From contig NZ_CP054836.1 of NCBI RefSeq assembly GCF_013358405.1, positions 3,934,540 to 3,998,539 on the forward strand: a stretch of 64,000 nt of DNA, given 5' to 3'. Source of the DNA: Oricola thermophila (GTDB taxonomy: Bacteria; Pseudomonadota; Alphaproteobacteria; Rhizobiales; Rhizobiaceae). The notes below the pieces were generated by a model. It was not told where the DNA came from. It ran no database searches and saw only the letters and a list, made by a program, of their open reading frames with translations. The position numbers and the translations under genes are program-made. Positions 51,345 through 60,510 of this stretch are shown here, piece after piece; the first letter of the stretch is position 1, and each line of letters opens with the position of its first letter.

Positions 51345-52097
51345 ATGGCCGGTCATTCCAAATTCAAGAACATCATGCATCGCAAGGGTCGCCAGGATGC
51401 GGCCCGCTCCAAGCTGTTCTCGCGCCTTTCCAAGGAAATCACCGTCGCGGTGAAAATGGGCGGCGGAACGACCGATCCCGACATGAACCCGCGCCTGCGG
51501 CTGGCCATCCAGAACGCCAAGGGCCAGTCGATGCCGAAGGACAACATCCAGCGCGCGATCAACAAAGGGTCGGGCGGCGATGCCGACGACTACAAGGAGA
51601 TGCGCTACGAGGGGTATGGCCCCGGCGGTGTCGCCATCATCGTCGAGGCGCTGACCGACAACCTCAACCGCTCGGCGTCCAACATCCGCGCCTGCTTCTC
51701 CAAGAACGGCGGCTCGCTCGGCGAGACCGGCTCCGTCTCCTTCATGTTCGACCGGGTCGGCGAGATCGTCTACAAGCCCGAGGCCGGCGACGCGGACACG
51801 ATCATGGAGGCGGCCATCGAGGCCGGCGCCGATGACGTCGAGACCGACGAGGACGGCCACACCATCATTTGCGCCTTCGAGGATCTCGGCACGGTTTCGA
51901 AGACGCTGGAGGCCACCCTCGGCGAGCCGGAATCCGTCAACATCATCTGGAAGCCGCAGAACCGCACGCCCGTGGACGAAGCCAAGGCCGCCACGCTGAT
52001 GAAGCTTCTGGAAGCCCTCGACGATGACGACGACGTGCAGAACGTCTATTCCAACGAGGACATCCCCGAGGAGGTGATGGCGAAGCTTTCCGCCTGA
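51345..52097 (+). CDS. yebC: YebC/PmpR (TACO1) family protein
   Basis: A 250-residue protein with the signature [23 protein letters not shown] at the N-terminus and [17 protein letters not shown] mid-protein; three domains are expected. The family was long annotated as a transcriptional regulator (PmpR), and more recent work points to a role in translation. Position upstream of ruvCAB is conserved, here with a TauE/SafE gene inserted on the other strand. Length is typical. Confidence 0.95.
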   Translation: MAGHSKFKNIMHRKGRQDAARSKLFSRLSKEITVAVKMGGGTTDPDMNPRLRLAIQNAKGQSMPKDNIQRAINKGSGGDADDYKEMRYEGYGPGGVAIIVEALTDNLNRSASNIRACFSKNGGSLGETGSVSFMFDRVGEIVYKPEAGDADTIMEAAIEAGADDVETDEDGHTIICAFEDLGTVSKTLEATLGEPESVNIIWKPQNRTPVDEAKAATLMKLLEALDDDDDVQNVYSNEDIPEEVMAKLSA

Positions 52098-52121
52098 TCC
52101 CCGGCTTTGGCGCCGCGGCAG

Positions 52122-52886
52122 TCAGGCCTGACCGCGCAGCCCGTCGAGCACGGGAAGCGTCATGATCGCGGCGGCAATGACGATCAACAGGGCGACGCGC
52201 TTGTAGGTCGATTCGCTGGCGAGGCCGAACAGGCGCGCGCCGACCAGCAGGGCGACGAGGTAGAGCGGCGCGCAGACCAGGCCGAGCATCAGGGACTCGC
52301 GGTTGACGATGCCCGCGACAACGAGGCCCGTGCCGGACAGCACCTGCGCCAGCGCGAAGTAGACGAGCAGGTTCGCCCGCACCAGCCCGGCGCCCGTCGA
52401 CAGCGCCATCCAGTAGAGGATGACCGGCGGGCCGGAGACCCCGGCTGCGCCGCCGAGAAAGCCGGAAATGCCCCCGACGCCAATGCGCACGGCCAGGTTG
52501 CGCGGTCCGCGATAGACCCAGCCCGACCACAGTATCGCTGCGGCGACGAGGATGACCAAGGACATGAACCAGCGCAGCGTCACTGTGTCGCCGGTCTTGA
52601 GGAACCAGATGCCGAGCGGCAGGATCAGCCCGTAGCCGGCGGCAACCGGCAGCAGTTCGCGCAGCGAGACTTTCTTCAGGGCGCTGAGGATGAGCGGCAG
52701 CATCGGCAGGGAATCGATGACCAGCAGGATGACGATGGCCGCCTGCGGGCCGAAGGTCATCGCGCCCACCGGGCCTATGATCATGCCGGTGCCGAAGCCG
52801 GAAAAGCCGCGCACGATGCCGGCAACGGCAATCGCGAACAGCAGGACGAGGAGAGCCGCGTCGACGGGGATGCCCAGAATTGTCAC
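52122..52886 (-). CDS. TauE/SafE family membrane permease (second copy)
   Basis: A 254-residue integral membrane protein with about eight helices. Family motifs are FSGFGTGMIIGPVGAMTFGPQ in the first half and GFLGGAAGVSGPPVILYWMA in the second. It is not closely similar to the copy at 5276-6046, so a different anion is likely. It interrupts the usual yebC-ruvC neighbourhood on the opposite strand. Its promoter region is shared with ruvC and contains the SOS-like box. Confidence 0.87.
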   Translation of the reverse strand: MTILGIPVDAALLVLLFAIAVAGIVRGFSGFGTGMIIGPVGAMTFGPQAAIVILLVIDSLPMLPLILSALKKVSLRELLPVAAGYGLILPLGIWFLKTGDTVTLRWFMSLVILVAAAILWSGWVYRGPRNLAVRIGVGGISGFLGGAAGVSGPPVILYWMALSTGAGLVRANLLVYFALAQVLSGTGLVVAGIVNRESLMLGLVCAPLYLVALLVGARLFGLASESTYKRVALLIVIAAAIMTLPVLDGLRGQA

Positions 52887-52945
52887 GGATGGTACCCGGA
52901 AGAGTTGAAAAGCGGCTGCATCGCATAACCGCCCGGCATGGGCAA

Positions 52946-52977
52946 GATGTGACTTTTGTTTTCTTTTTGTTCACATC
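52946..52977. promoter_or_regulatory. SOS (LexA) box and flanking dyad upstream of ruvCAB
   Basis: GTTT-TCTTTTT-GTTC (52958-52972) fits the alphaproteobacterial LexA consensus GTTC-N7-GTTC with one mismatch. It lies inside a larger inverted repeat GATGTGA/TCACATC (52946-52952 and 52971-52977). The box ends 41 bp before the ruvC start codon. Confidence 0.7.
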
Positions 52978-53013
52978 CTTCATGCGACAGGCTAACCTGA
53001 AGACGGAGGCCAG

Positions 53014-53526
53014 ATGGGACAGGCGATTCGGATAATCGGGATCGACCCGGGATTGCGCCGGACGGGATGGGGCATTGTCGAGAGCCTCGGCAACAGCCTG
53101 CGTTTCGTCGGCTCGGGTACGGTCCGCTCGGACATCAAGGCGGACCTAGCATCGCGGCTGTGCCAGCTGCATGACGGGCTTGCCGAGATATTGCACGAGC
53201 ACATGCCGCACGAGGCGGCCGTCGAGCAGACCTTCGTCAACAAGGATGCGACGGCGACGCTGAAGCTCGGCCAGGCACGCGGTATCGCCATGCTGGTGCC
53301 GGCGCGCGCCGGCCTGCCGGTGGCGGAATACGCGCCGAACGCGGTCAAGAAGACGGTGATCGGCGTCGGGCACGGCGACAAGAAGCAGATCCACATGATG
53401 GTGAAGGTGCTGATGCCGAAGGCGACGTTCGATACCGACGACGCGGCGGACGCGCTGGCCATCGCCATCTGCCACGCGCATCACCGCACGAGCGCGGCCC
53501 ACCAGGCGAGGCTTGCAACAGCATGA
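53014..53526 (+). CDS. ruvC: Holliday junction endodeoxyribonuclease RuvC
   Basis: A 170-residue resolvase. Catalytic acids are visible in [12 protein letters not shown] (Asp), [10 protein letters not shown] (Glu) and [16 protein letters not shown] (Asp pair). RuvC cuts four-way junctions held by RuvAB. The stop overlaps the ruvA start (ATGA), so the genes are coupled. The SOS-like box 41 bp upstream suggests LexA control of the whole ruvCAB operon. Confidence 0.97.
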   Translation: MGQAIRIIGIDPGLRRTGWGIVESLGNSLRFVGSGTVRSDIKADLASRLCQLHDGLAEILHEHMPHEAAVEQTFVNKDATATLKLGQARGIAMLVPARAGLPVAEYAPNAVKKTVIGVGHGDKKQIHMMVKVLMPKATFDTDDAADALAIAICHAHHRTSAAHQARLATA

Positions 53527-54137
53527 TCGGAAAGCTGAAAGGCACCGTCGACGAGATCGGCGAGGATCACGCGATCATAGACGTGCACGGCGTCGGCTAC
53601 GTGGCCTTCTGCCCAGCGCGCACGCTGGCGAGTCTCAACGAGGGCGAGGCCGCGGTGCTGCATATCGAGACCTATGTACGCGAGGACATGATCCGGCTTT
53701 ACGGATTCTCGACCCATCTCGAACGCGAATGGTTCCGGCTGCTGCAGAGCGTTCAGGGAGTCGGCGCCAAGGTGGCGCTGGCCGTGCTGTCCACGCTGTC
53801 GGCATCCGACCTGGCCAACGCAATCGCGCTGCAGGACAAGGCGATGGTGGCGCGCGCGCCGGGCATCGGGCCGAAGGTGGCGCAGCGCATCGTAACCGAA
53901 CTGAAGAACAAGGCACCGGCCTTCGCGGGCGAAGCCTCGGGCACGATCGGGTTGAAGCAGGAACTGGGCGAGGGCGTGGCCTCCGCGCCGGTTTCCGATG
54001 CGGTCTCGGCACTGACCAATCTCGGCTATTCCCGCGACCAGGCGGCGAACGCGGTGGCAGTGGCGCTGAAGGAAGCCGGCGAGGGTGCCGACAGCGCGAA
54101 GCTGATACGGCTTGGGCTGAAGGAACTGGCGAAGTGA
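53523..54137 (+). CDS. ruvA: Holliday junction DNA-binding protein RuvA
   Basis: A 204-residue protein with an N-terminal OB-fold ([30 protein letters not shown]), helix-hairpin-helix motifs in the middle ([20 protein letters not shown] and [22 protein letters not shown]) and a C-terminal RuvB-binding domain ([23 protein letters not shown]). It is translationally coupled to ruvC by an ATGA overlap. ruvB follows 42 nt later. Length and domains are standard. Confidence 0.97.
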   Translation: MIGKLKGTVDEIGEDHAIIDVHGVGYVAFCPARTLASLNEGEAAVLHIETYVREDMIRLYGFSTHLEREWFRLLQSVQGVGAKVALAVLSTLSASDLANAIALQDKAMVARAPGIGPKVAQRIVTELKNKAPAFAGEASGTIGLKQELGEGVASAPVSDAVSALTNLGYSRDQAANAVAVALKEAGEGADSAKLIRLGLKELAK

Positions 54138-54179
54138 TGCGGGCTTGCCTCGAAATGGCGAGGGTGCGATTGACGGCCC

Positions 54180-55229
54180 ATGGATGAGGATACCCGCCTG
54201 ATTACGCCCGAGAAGCGCGGCGAGGACGTCGATGTCGCGCTCCGGCCGCAGACGCTGGACGATTTCACCGGCCAGAAGGCCGCGCGCGCCAACCTGAAGG
54301 TTTTCATCGAGGCGGCCAAGGGCCGCGGCGAAGCGCTGGACCACGTCCTGTTCGTCGGCCCGCCGGGCCTCGGCAAGACGACGCTGGCACAGATCATGGC
54401 AAAGGAACTGGGCGTCAATTTCCGCGCCACGTCCGGCCCGGTGATTGCCAAGGCCGGCGATCTCGCCGCCTTGCTGACGAATCTGGAAGAGCGCGATGTC
54501 CTGTTCATCGACGAGATACACCGGCTCAACCCGGCCGTGGAGGAAATCCTCTATCCCGCGATGGAGGATTTCCAGCTCGACCTGATCATCGGCGAGGGGC
54601 CGGCGGCGCGCTCGGTCAAGATCGACCTGGCCAAGTTCACCCTCGTCGCGGCAACGACGCGGCTCGGCCTGCTCACAACGCCTCTGCGCGACCGCTTCGG
54701 CATTCCGGTGCGACTCGAGTTCTACACGGTGGAGGAGCTGGAGACGATCGTGCGGCGCGGCGCGCGGATCATGGGGCTGTCGATGAGCGACGACGGCGCG
54801 CGCGAGGTGGCGAAACGGGCACGCGGCACGCCCCGCATCGCCGGCCGCCTGCTGCGCCGGGTGCGCGATTTCGCCCATGTGGCGAAGGCGGAGGAGGTGA
54901 CGCGCGAGATCGCCGACGAGGCGCTGACGCGGCTTGACGTGGACGCGATCGGGCTGGACATGCTGGACCGGCGCTACCTGACGATGATCGCGCGAAACTT
55001 CGGCGGCGGGCCCGTGGGAATCGAGACGATCTCGGCGGCACTGTCGGAGCCGCGCGACGCCATCGAGGACATCATCGAGCCGTTCCTGATCCAGCAGGGC
55101 TTCATCCAGCGTACGCCGCGCGGCCGCATGCTGACGGCAAGGGCCTGGACGCATCTCGGCCTCGATGCACCGAAGGATCTCGCAGCGATGCAGTCGAGCC
55201 TTTTCGACGAGGACGACCAGGCCGGTTGA
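54180..55229 (+). CDS. ruvB: Holliday junction branch-migration helicase RuvB
   Basis: A 349-residue AAA+ motor. Walker A is [13 protein letters not shown], Walker B is [14 protein letters not shown], sensor 1 lies in [20 protein letters not shown], and the C-terminal winged helix includes [21 protein letters not shown]. It works with RuvA to drive branch migration. It completes the ruvCAB operon. The ybgC gene of the tol-pal cluster starts 162 nt further on. Confidence 0.97.
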   Translation: MDEDTRLITPEKRGEDVDVALRPQTLDDFTGQKAARANLKVFIEAAKGRGEALDHVLFVGPPGLGKTTLAQIMAKELGVNFRATSGPVIAKAGDLAALLTNLEERDVLFIDEIHRLNPAVEEILYPAMEDFQLDLIIGEGPAARSVKIDLAKFTLVAATTRLGLLTTPLRDRFGIPVRLEFYTVEELETIVRRGARIMGLSMSDDGAREVAKRARGTPRIAGRLLRRVRDFAHVAKAEEVTREIADEALTRLDVDAIGLDMLDRRYLTMIARNFGGGPVGIETISAALSEPRDAIEDIIEPFLIQQGFIQRTPRGRMLTARAWTHLGLDAPKDLAAMQSSLFDEDDQAG

Positions 55230-55391
55230 CTTCGGCGCCGACCCGTCGGGCATCCCGATTTGCCGGGCACATCCGTCTTTCGAGGAACCGAGGGAGCCGG
55301 GGTTGCGCAGAGCCGCGAAATCATGGAGATGGGCCATTCCAGCCCGCGGCAGGGGCGGGGATGCGGCGTATCGGCGAAGGTGGAAACGACC

Positions 55392-55844
55392 ATGGCAGAC
55401 CACGAGGACGTGCTTTCCGGGCGGCTCACCGACGGTGGCCACGAATTGCAGGCGCGTGTCTACTACGCCGACACGGACTTCTCGGGGGCCGTCTATCATG
55501 CACGCTACCTGGAATTCCTCGAACGCGGCCGTTCGGATTTCCTGCGCCTCGTCGGCGTGCATCACACGGAGCTGGAGGCCGGGAAGACGGGCGAGACGCT
55601 CTACTGGGTGGTGCGGCGCATGGAGATCGATTTTCGCTCCCCGGCGCGTATCGACGACATCCTGACTGTCGCGACACGGGTTGCGGAGACCGGCAGGGCT
55701 CGCATCCGCATGGCGCAGGAGATCCGCCGTGGCGAGACCGTGCTGATCAAGGCGAAGGTCGAGGCGGCGCTGATCAACGCGGAAGGCAAGCCACGCCGCT
55801 TTCCGCGCGAATGGGCGGAACTGTTTCAGCCCGCGTCATCGTGA
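55392..55844 (+). CDS. ybgC: Tol-Pal system-associated acyl-CoA thioesterase YbgC
   Basis: A 150-residue hotdog-fold thioesterase. The active-site motif is VYYADTDFSGAVYHARYLEFLERGR, with the catalytic Asp in YADTD. It hydrolyses acyl-CoA or acyl-ACP and is the usual first gene of tol-pal clusters. The start at 55392 (MADHEDVLSG) was chosen by family length; a longer frame to 55260 is unlikely. The 221-bp gap to tolQ contains a degenerate CtrA box. Confidence 0.92.
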   Translation: MADHEDVLSGRLTDGGHELQARVYYADTDFSGAVYHARYLEFLERGRSDFLRLVGVHHTELEAGKTGETLYWVVRRMEIDFRSPARIDDILTVATRVAETGRARIRMAQEIRRGETVLIKAKVEAALINAEGKPRRFPREWAELFQPASS

Positions 55845-55889
55845 TTTCACGCAGCATGCCTTGAAATGAACGCAATTGCCCCGGTTTCA

Positions 55890-55904
55890 CTAACGAGGCG
55901 TTAA
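55890..55904. promoter_or_regulatory. Degenerate CtrA-like box upstream of tolQ
   Basis: CTAA-CGAGGCG-TTAA keeps seven of the eight fixed bases of TTAA-N7-TTAA but is not followed by C. It lies 162 bp before tolQ. Support is weaker than for the three exact sites. Confidence 0.4.
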
Positions 55905-56065
55905 GGATAACGATTCATGAATGGGCTAGGCTCGCAACGGCCCTTCCAACGCCTTTGTTTTACCCAAATTGTCGTTGAGAGCCGGTCTGACCGCAAAACG
56001 GAACGGACCGACCGCGACGCATTCGACAGGGGTTGACCGGAAACCCGGGACTTGAGGAACTACAC

Positions 56066-56794
56066 ATGGAACAGATTGGCTTGGCCGCACCAGGTGGCGA
56101 ACTCTCGCTGTGGGCGCTCTTCATGCAGGCGGGCTTCGTCGTCAAGCTGGTGATGATCGGCCTGCTCGCCGCCTCGGTATGGTCCTGGGCGGTGATGATC
56201 GACAAGACGCTCGCCTTCGCCCGTCTCCGGCGCGCGCTGAACCGTTTCGAGGACACGTTCTGGTCGGGCCAGTCGCTGGAGGAGCTTTACCGCTCCCTCT
56301 CCGACCGCAAGGCCACGGGAATGGGCGCGTTGTTCGTCGCGGCGATGCGCGAGTGGAAGAAGAGCTTCGAGCGCGGGGCCCGCTCGCCGGTGAGCCTGCA
56401 GAACCGGATCGACCGGGCGATGGACGTGGCGCTGGCGCGCGAGGTGGAGGAATTGGAAAGCCGGCTCGGCTACCTCGCCTCGGTCGGGTCCTCCGCGCCC
56501 TTCATCGGCCTGTTCGGCACGGTGGTCGGCATCATGACATCGTTCCAGGCGATCGCCGGATCGGAATCGACCAACCTCGCGGTGGTTGCGCCGGGTATCG
56601 CGGAAGCGCTGCTGGCGACTGCGCTGGGCCTCGTCGCCGCCATTCCGGCCGTGATCGGGTACAACAAGCTGTCGGCCGACGCGGCCAGGCTGGCGTCGCG
56701 GATGGAGGCTTTCGCCGACGAGTTCTCCGCCATCCTGTCGCGCCAGATCGACGAACGGGCCAATGGCGGCACGCGCCAGCAGGCCGCCGAATAG
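56066..56794 (+). CDS. tolQ: Tol-Pal system protein TolQ
   Basis: A 242-residue inner-membrane channel subunit of the MotA/TolQ/ExbB family. Three helices are at about 15-38, 140-165 and 175-200 (SSAPFIGLFGTVVGIMTSF and VAPGIAEALLATALGLVAAIPAVIGYN). With TolR it uses the proton gradient to energise TolA for outer-membrane constriction. The start at 56066 (MEQIGLAAP) has TTGAGGA 7 nt upstream. tolR follows after 24 nt. Confidence 0.96.
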   Translation: MEQIGLAAPGGELSLWALFMQAGFVVKLVMIGLLAASVWSWAVMIDKTLAFARLRRALNRFEDTFWSGQSLEELYRSLSDRKATGMGALFVAAMREWKKSFERGARSPVSLQNRIDRAMDVALAREVEELESRLGYLASVGSSAPFIGLFGTVVGIMTSFQAIAGSESTNLAVVAPGIAEALLATALGLVAAIPAVIGYNKLSADAARLASRMEAFADEFSAILSRQIDERANGGTRQQAAE

Positions 56795-56818
56795 AAACGT
56801 CGCGAGAGGAATGTCTCA

Positions 56819-57274
56819 ATGGCCATGTCACTAAACAGTGCAGCCGGCAGGGGATCGCGGCGCGGACGCCGGCGAGCGCACAGCGCGCGGCTGATGTCCG
56901 AAATCAACGTCACGCCCTTCGTGGATGTGATGCTTGTGCTGCTGATCATCTTCATGGTCGCCGCCCCGCTGCTCACCGTCGGCGTGCCAATCGACCTGCC
57001 CGAGACGCGGGCCTCGGCGCTCAATTCCGACACGCAACCGATCACCATCTCGATCCGCGACAATGGCGAGATCTACATACAGGAGACGCCGGTGCCCATC
57101 GACGAGGTGGTGCCGAAACTCGAGGCGATCGCCCAGACCGGCTACGACGAACGGATCTACATTCGCGGTGACCAGAATGCCGACTACGGAACGATCATGC
57201 AGGTCATGGGGCGAATAAACCAGGCCGGTTTCAAGAACCTCGGCCTGGTGACGCTGCAGGAACAGGATAACTGA
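56819..57274 (+). CDS. tolR: Tol-Pal system protein TolR
   Basis: A 151-residue ExbD/TolR protein with one transmembrane helix (about 35-58) that holds the critical Asp in NVTPFVDVMLVLLIIFM. The periplasmic domain follows and ends GFKNLGLVTLQ. It pairs with TolQ. AGAGGAATG precedes the ATG, and tolA starts 6 nt after its stop. Length is typical. Confidence 0.96.
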   Translation: MAMSLNSAAGRGSRRGRRRAHSARLMSEINVTPFVDVMLVLLIIFMVAAPLLTVGVPIDLPETRASALNSDTQPITISIRDNGEIYIQETPVPIDEVVPKLEAIAQTGYDERIYIRGDQNADYGTIMQVMGRINQAGFKNLGLVTLQEQDN

Positions 57275-57280
57275 CGCATC

Positions 57281-58345
57281 ATGCGCGTTGGCCTCGTCAC
57301 GTCCGGATTGCTGCACGCGGTGGCGCTCACCTGGGGCATGCTGACGCTCAGCGCTCCGGAATCCTTCGACGTTGCCGACGTGGAATCGCTCCCGGTCGAA
57401 CTGGTATCGATCGCCGAGCTGACGCAGATCCAGAAGGGCGCGGAGGAGGCTCCCAAGGACGGGCCGGCCGCCCCGACCCCGACAGAGAAGCCGACGGTGG
57501 ACCCCGAGGCCGAAAACATCGGCGACAAGGAGCGCGACCAGGCGGCACCGGAAACGGAGGAACAGAAGCCGGTCGAGGTCGACCAGGCTACGTTGCCGAA
57601 ACCCTCGGATGCTCCGACTCCCGAGACTCCGCCGCGCGAGGAGCCGGTACCCGACCAGGTGGAGCAGGCGGAGCCCGAACCGGTGCCGACGACAGAGGTC
57701 GCCGCGCTTCCCACGCCGCCGCAGGAGGTGCAGGCGGATCCGGTGAAGGATGCAATCGAGAAGGCCGAACCGCTGCCCGAGGAGATACAGCCCGAGTCGC
57801 GGATACCCGAACAGGTGCCGGTACCGGCACTGCGTCCCGAACGGCCGACTGCGCAGACCGCGCGTACCGACCAGCGCCGCGAGAACGAGCCGCAGCAACG
57901 GGCAGAGACGCCGCCGCCCGCGCCGGAAAGCGATTCGACCGAGGACGAGGTGGCTGCACTTCTCAACCAGGAACAGGCTTCCGGCGGCGGTGCCCAGCGC
58001 AGCCGCGACCCGGCATCGCTCGGCGGTCAGAGCAACACAGGTGGTTCGGAGCTTACGCAGAGCGAAATGGATGCACTGCGCAGCCAGATACAGGCGTGCT
58101 GGAACCCGCCTGCCGCCATAGGCGCCGGCGACCTCAGGGTCTCGGTGAGGTTCAGGCTAGACCCGTCGGGCATGGTCGAGGGAGCTCCCACGATCACGCA
58201 GAGTTCCGGCAACCGCGCAGCGGACGAAAGCGCGCGGCGTGCCATCCTGATCTGCGGCCAGCGCGGCTACAAGCTGCCGGCCGAGAAGTATGACGCGTGG
58301 CGCGACGTCGTGGTGAATTTCGATCCCAGCGAGATGTTCCGCTGA
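57281..58345 (+). CDS. tolA: Tol-Pal system protein TolA
   Basis: A 354-residue protein. Residues 4-24 form the single N-terminal membrane anchor; a long Glu/Pro/Ala-rich periplasmic region (about 45-245) follows; the C-terminal 100 residues are the TolA/TonB-like domain (SEMDALRSQIQACWNPPA, LRVSVRFRLDPSGMVEGAP, AILICGQRGYKLP). It bridges the inner membrane and Pal. The Pro-rich middle is typical of rhizobial TolA, unlike the Ala/Lys helix of E. coli. Polyproline content makes it a plausible EF-P client. Confidence 0.93.
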   Translation: MRVGLVTSGLLHAVALTWGMLTLSAPESFDVADVESLPVELVSIAELTQIQKGAEEAPKDGPAAPTPTEKPTVDPEAENIGDKERDQAAPETEEQKPVEVDQATLPKPSDAPTPETPPREEPVPDQVEQAEPEPVPTTEVAALPTPPQEVQADPVKDAIEKAEPLPEEIQPESRIPEQVPVPALRPERPTAQTARTDQRRENEPQQRAETPPPAPESDSTEDEVAALLNQEQASGGGAQRSRDPASLGGQSNTGGSELTQSEMDALRSQIQACWNPPAAIGAGDLRVSVRFRLDPSGMVEGAPTITQSSGNRAADESARRAILICGQRGYKLPAEKYDAWRDVVVNFDPSEMFR

Positions 58346-58399
58346 GCCGGGCTCGCGGAAAGTGCCGGGCAAGGAAAAGCGGATAGAAGGACAAACGCG

Positions 58400-59713
58400 A
58401 TGAGACTGCCGATCCTGAGACTGATTGCCTTCGTTACGCTGGCCGCATCGGCGCTGGCGCTAGCCGGAAGGCCGGCGTCCGCGCTGGTCGAAATCGACAT
58501 CAACCAGGGCAATATCGAGCCGTTGCCGATTGCCATTACCGACTTCATCTCGTCGGACGGGATCGGCGCGGACATCGCCGGCGTGGTGGCGGCGGACCTG
58601 AAGCGTTCAGGCCTGTTCGCCCCGGTCGACAAGGGTGCCTTCATCGAGAAGGTGAGCAATCCCGACGTCGCGCCGCGCTTCGAGGATTGGCGCGTGATCA
58701 ATGCGCAAGCCCTGGTGATCGGTCGCGTGGTGGAAGAGGGGGGCGGGCGACTGCGTGCCGAGTTCCGCCTCTGGGACACCTTCGCCGGCGAGCAAATGCT
58801 TGGCGAGCAGTTCTTCACCACGCGCGACAACTGGCGGCGCGTTGCCCATATCATCGCCGACGCGATCTACCAGCGGCTGACCGGTGAGAAGGGCTATTTC
58901 GACACGCGAATCGTCTTCGTCTCCGAAAGCGGGCCGCGGGACAACCGCGTCAAGCGGCTGGCGATCATGGACCAGGATGGCGCCAATGTACGCTATCTGA
59001 CACGGGGTGACGACATCGTGCTGACGCCGCGGTTCTCCCCGACGCGCCAGGAAATCACCTACATGGATTTCGCCGGCGGGCAGCCGAAGGTCTACCTGCT
59101 GCAGCTCGAGACCGGGCAGCGCGAACTGGTCGGCGATTTCCCCGGAATGACCTTCAGTCCGCGCTTCTCTCCCGACGGACAGCAGGTGATCATGAGCCTG
59201 CAGCAGGGTGGCAATGCCAATATCTATTCCATGGACCTGCGCACGCGGCAGACGACGCGACTGACGGCCTCGAATGCCATCGACACGTCACCATCCTATT
59301 CGCCCGACGGTTCGCGCATCGTCTTCGAATCCGACCGGGGTGGCCGCCAGCAGCTCTACGTTATGGGCGCGAACGGCGGGGACGCACAGCGGATTTCCTT
59401 CGGCAACGGATCCTATTCGACGCCGGTGTGGTCGCCGCGCGGCGACCTGATTGCCTTTACAAAGCAGTCGGGCGGGCAATTCTCCATCGGCGTGATGCGT
59501 CCGGACGGCTCCGGCGAACGCATCCTGACGACGGGGTTCCACAACGAGGGGCCGACCTGGGCGCCGAACGGCCGGGTGCTGATGTTCTTCCGCCAGGCGG
59601 CAGGCAGCGGTGGGCCGCAGCTCTACACGATCGATCTGACGGGCCGCAACGAGCAGGCCGTCCCGACGCCGGAATTCGCATCGGACCCGGCCTGGTCGCC
59701 ACTTCTGGAATAG
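58400..59713 (+). CDS. tolB: Tol-Pal system beta-propeller protein TolB
   Basis: A 437-residue periplasmic protein with a signal peptide (cleavage near RPASA). The N-terminal domain (about 25-160) contains [17 protein letters not shown]; the six-bladed propeller follows, with repeated WDxxPxFSPDG-like strands ([54 protein letters not shown]). It binds Pal and modulates Tol-Pal. 54 nt separate it from tolA. Pal is 155 nt downstream behind a CtrA box. Confidence 0.96.
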   Translation: MRLPILRLIAFVTLAASALALAGRPASALVEIDINQGNIEPLPIAITDFISSDGIGADIAGVVAADLKRSGLFAPVDKGAFIEKVSNPDVAPRFEDWRVINAQALVIGRVVEEGGGRLRAEFRLWDTFAGEQMLGEQFFTTRDNWRRVAHIIADAIYQRLTGEKGYFDTRIVFVSESGPRDNRVKRLAIMDQDGANVRYLTRGDDIVLTPRFSPTRQEITYMDFAGGQPKVYLLQLETGQRELVGDFPGMTFSPRFSPDGQQVIMSLQQGGNANIYSMDLRTRQTTRLTASNAIDTSPSYSPDGSRIVFESDRGGRQQLYVMGANGGDAQRISFGNGSYSTPVWSPRGDLIAFTKQSGGQFSIGVMRPDGSGERILTTGFHNEGPTWAPNGRVLMFFRQAAGSGGPQLYTIDLTGRNEQAVPTPEFASDPAWSPLLE

Positions 59714-59772
59714 TCCGCCCGGAAGCCGCCGCATTTGGCGCATAGGCGCGGTAGCTTCGGTCCATGCCGAGA

Positions 59773-59787
59773 TTAAGGTGCGGTTAA
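59773..59787. promoter_or_regulatory. CtrA box upstream of pal
   Basis: TTAA-GGTGCGG-TTAA, followed by C, is an exact TTAA-N7-TTAAC. It lies 81-96 bp before the pal start codon, in the only long gap within the tolB-pal-cpoB section. Confidence 0.75.
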
Positions 59788-59868
59788 CCGTCTTTCTTGA
59801 ATGGCGGTTAAGGACAACAGGGTTACCAAAGACTCAACACTATGGTTCCAATTGCAGGAGATCCGGCC

Positions 59869-60369
59869 ATGCGCCGCACAACCAGTTTTCCGATCAAGCT
59901 TGTCGCGGTCTGCCTGATGGCGGGATTCGCCGTGACGGGCTGTGCTTCGAAAAAGCCGCTGCCGAACAATGCCGGGGAACTCGGCCTGAACAGTGCCGCA
60001 CCGGGCACTGCACAGGACTTCACGGTCAATGTCGGCGACCGCATTTTCTTCGACACCGATTCCGCGGCGATCCGCGCGGATGCGCAACAGACGCTGACCC
60101 GGCAGGCGCAGTGGCTGAACCAGTATCCGCAATATGCGATTACCATCGAAGGCCATGCCGACGAGCGCGGCACGCGCGAATACAACATCGCGCTCGGCGC
60201 CCGGCGGGCGGCGGCCACACGCGACTTCCTGGTATCGCGCGGCGTGAACGCGGCGCGCATCAAGACGATCTCCTATGGCAAGGAACGCCCGGTGGCGACC
60301 TGTGACGACATTTCCTGCTGGTCGCAGAACCGCCGTGCCGTCACTGTGCTCGGCGGACCATCGAGCTGA
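59869..60369 (+). CDS. pal: Peptidoglycan-associated lipoprotein Pal
   Basis: A 166-residue outer-membrane lipoprotein. The lipobox is VTGC, with the lipidated Cys at about residue 27. The OmpA-like domain holds DRIFFDTDSAAIRADAQ, the peptidoglycan-binding EGHADERGTREYNIALGARRA and RISYGKERP-like end. It links the outer membrane to peptidoglycan and to TolA/TolB. The start at 59869 (MRRTTSF) has AGGAG 8 nt upstream. An intrinsic terminator follows. Confidence 0.96.
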   Translation: MRRTTSFPIKLVAVCLMAGFAVTGCASKKPLPNNAGELGLNSAAPGTAQDFTVNVGDRIFFDTDSAAIRADAQQTLTRQAQWLNQYPQYAITIEGHADERGTREYNIALGARRAAATRDFLVSRGVNAARIKTISYGKERPVATCDDISCWSQNRRAVTVLGGPSS

Positions 60370-60393
60370 CAACCGGGATATGACGGGAAACGG

Positions 60394-60418
60394 AAAAAGC
60401 GGCCTCGGCCGCTTTTTT
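60394..60418 (+). terminator. Rho-independent terminator after pal
   Basis: AAAAAGCGGCC-TC-GGCCGCTTTTTT gives an 11-bp stem with a T6 tail, 25 nt past the pal stop. It separates pal from cpoB. Confidence 0.85.
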
Positions 60419-60440
60419 GCCGTTTGCGGCAGACAAAGTT

Positions 60441-60469
60441 TTGTCGAACTTGACGGCTTAGTGATAAAT
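60441..60469 (+). promoter_or_regulatory. Possible cpoB promoter
   Basis: TTGTCG and ATAAAT are separated by 17 nt, placing a start near 60476, 35 nt before cpoB. The terminator just upstream makes a separate promoter necessary. Confidence 0.45.
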
Positions 60470-60510
60470 GACGCGAAGGGCCGGGACCTATTCAGGAGTT
60501 TTCATTCAAG

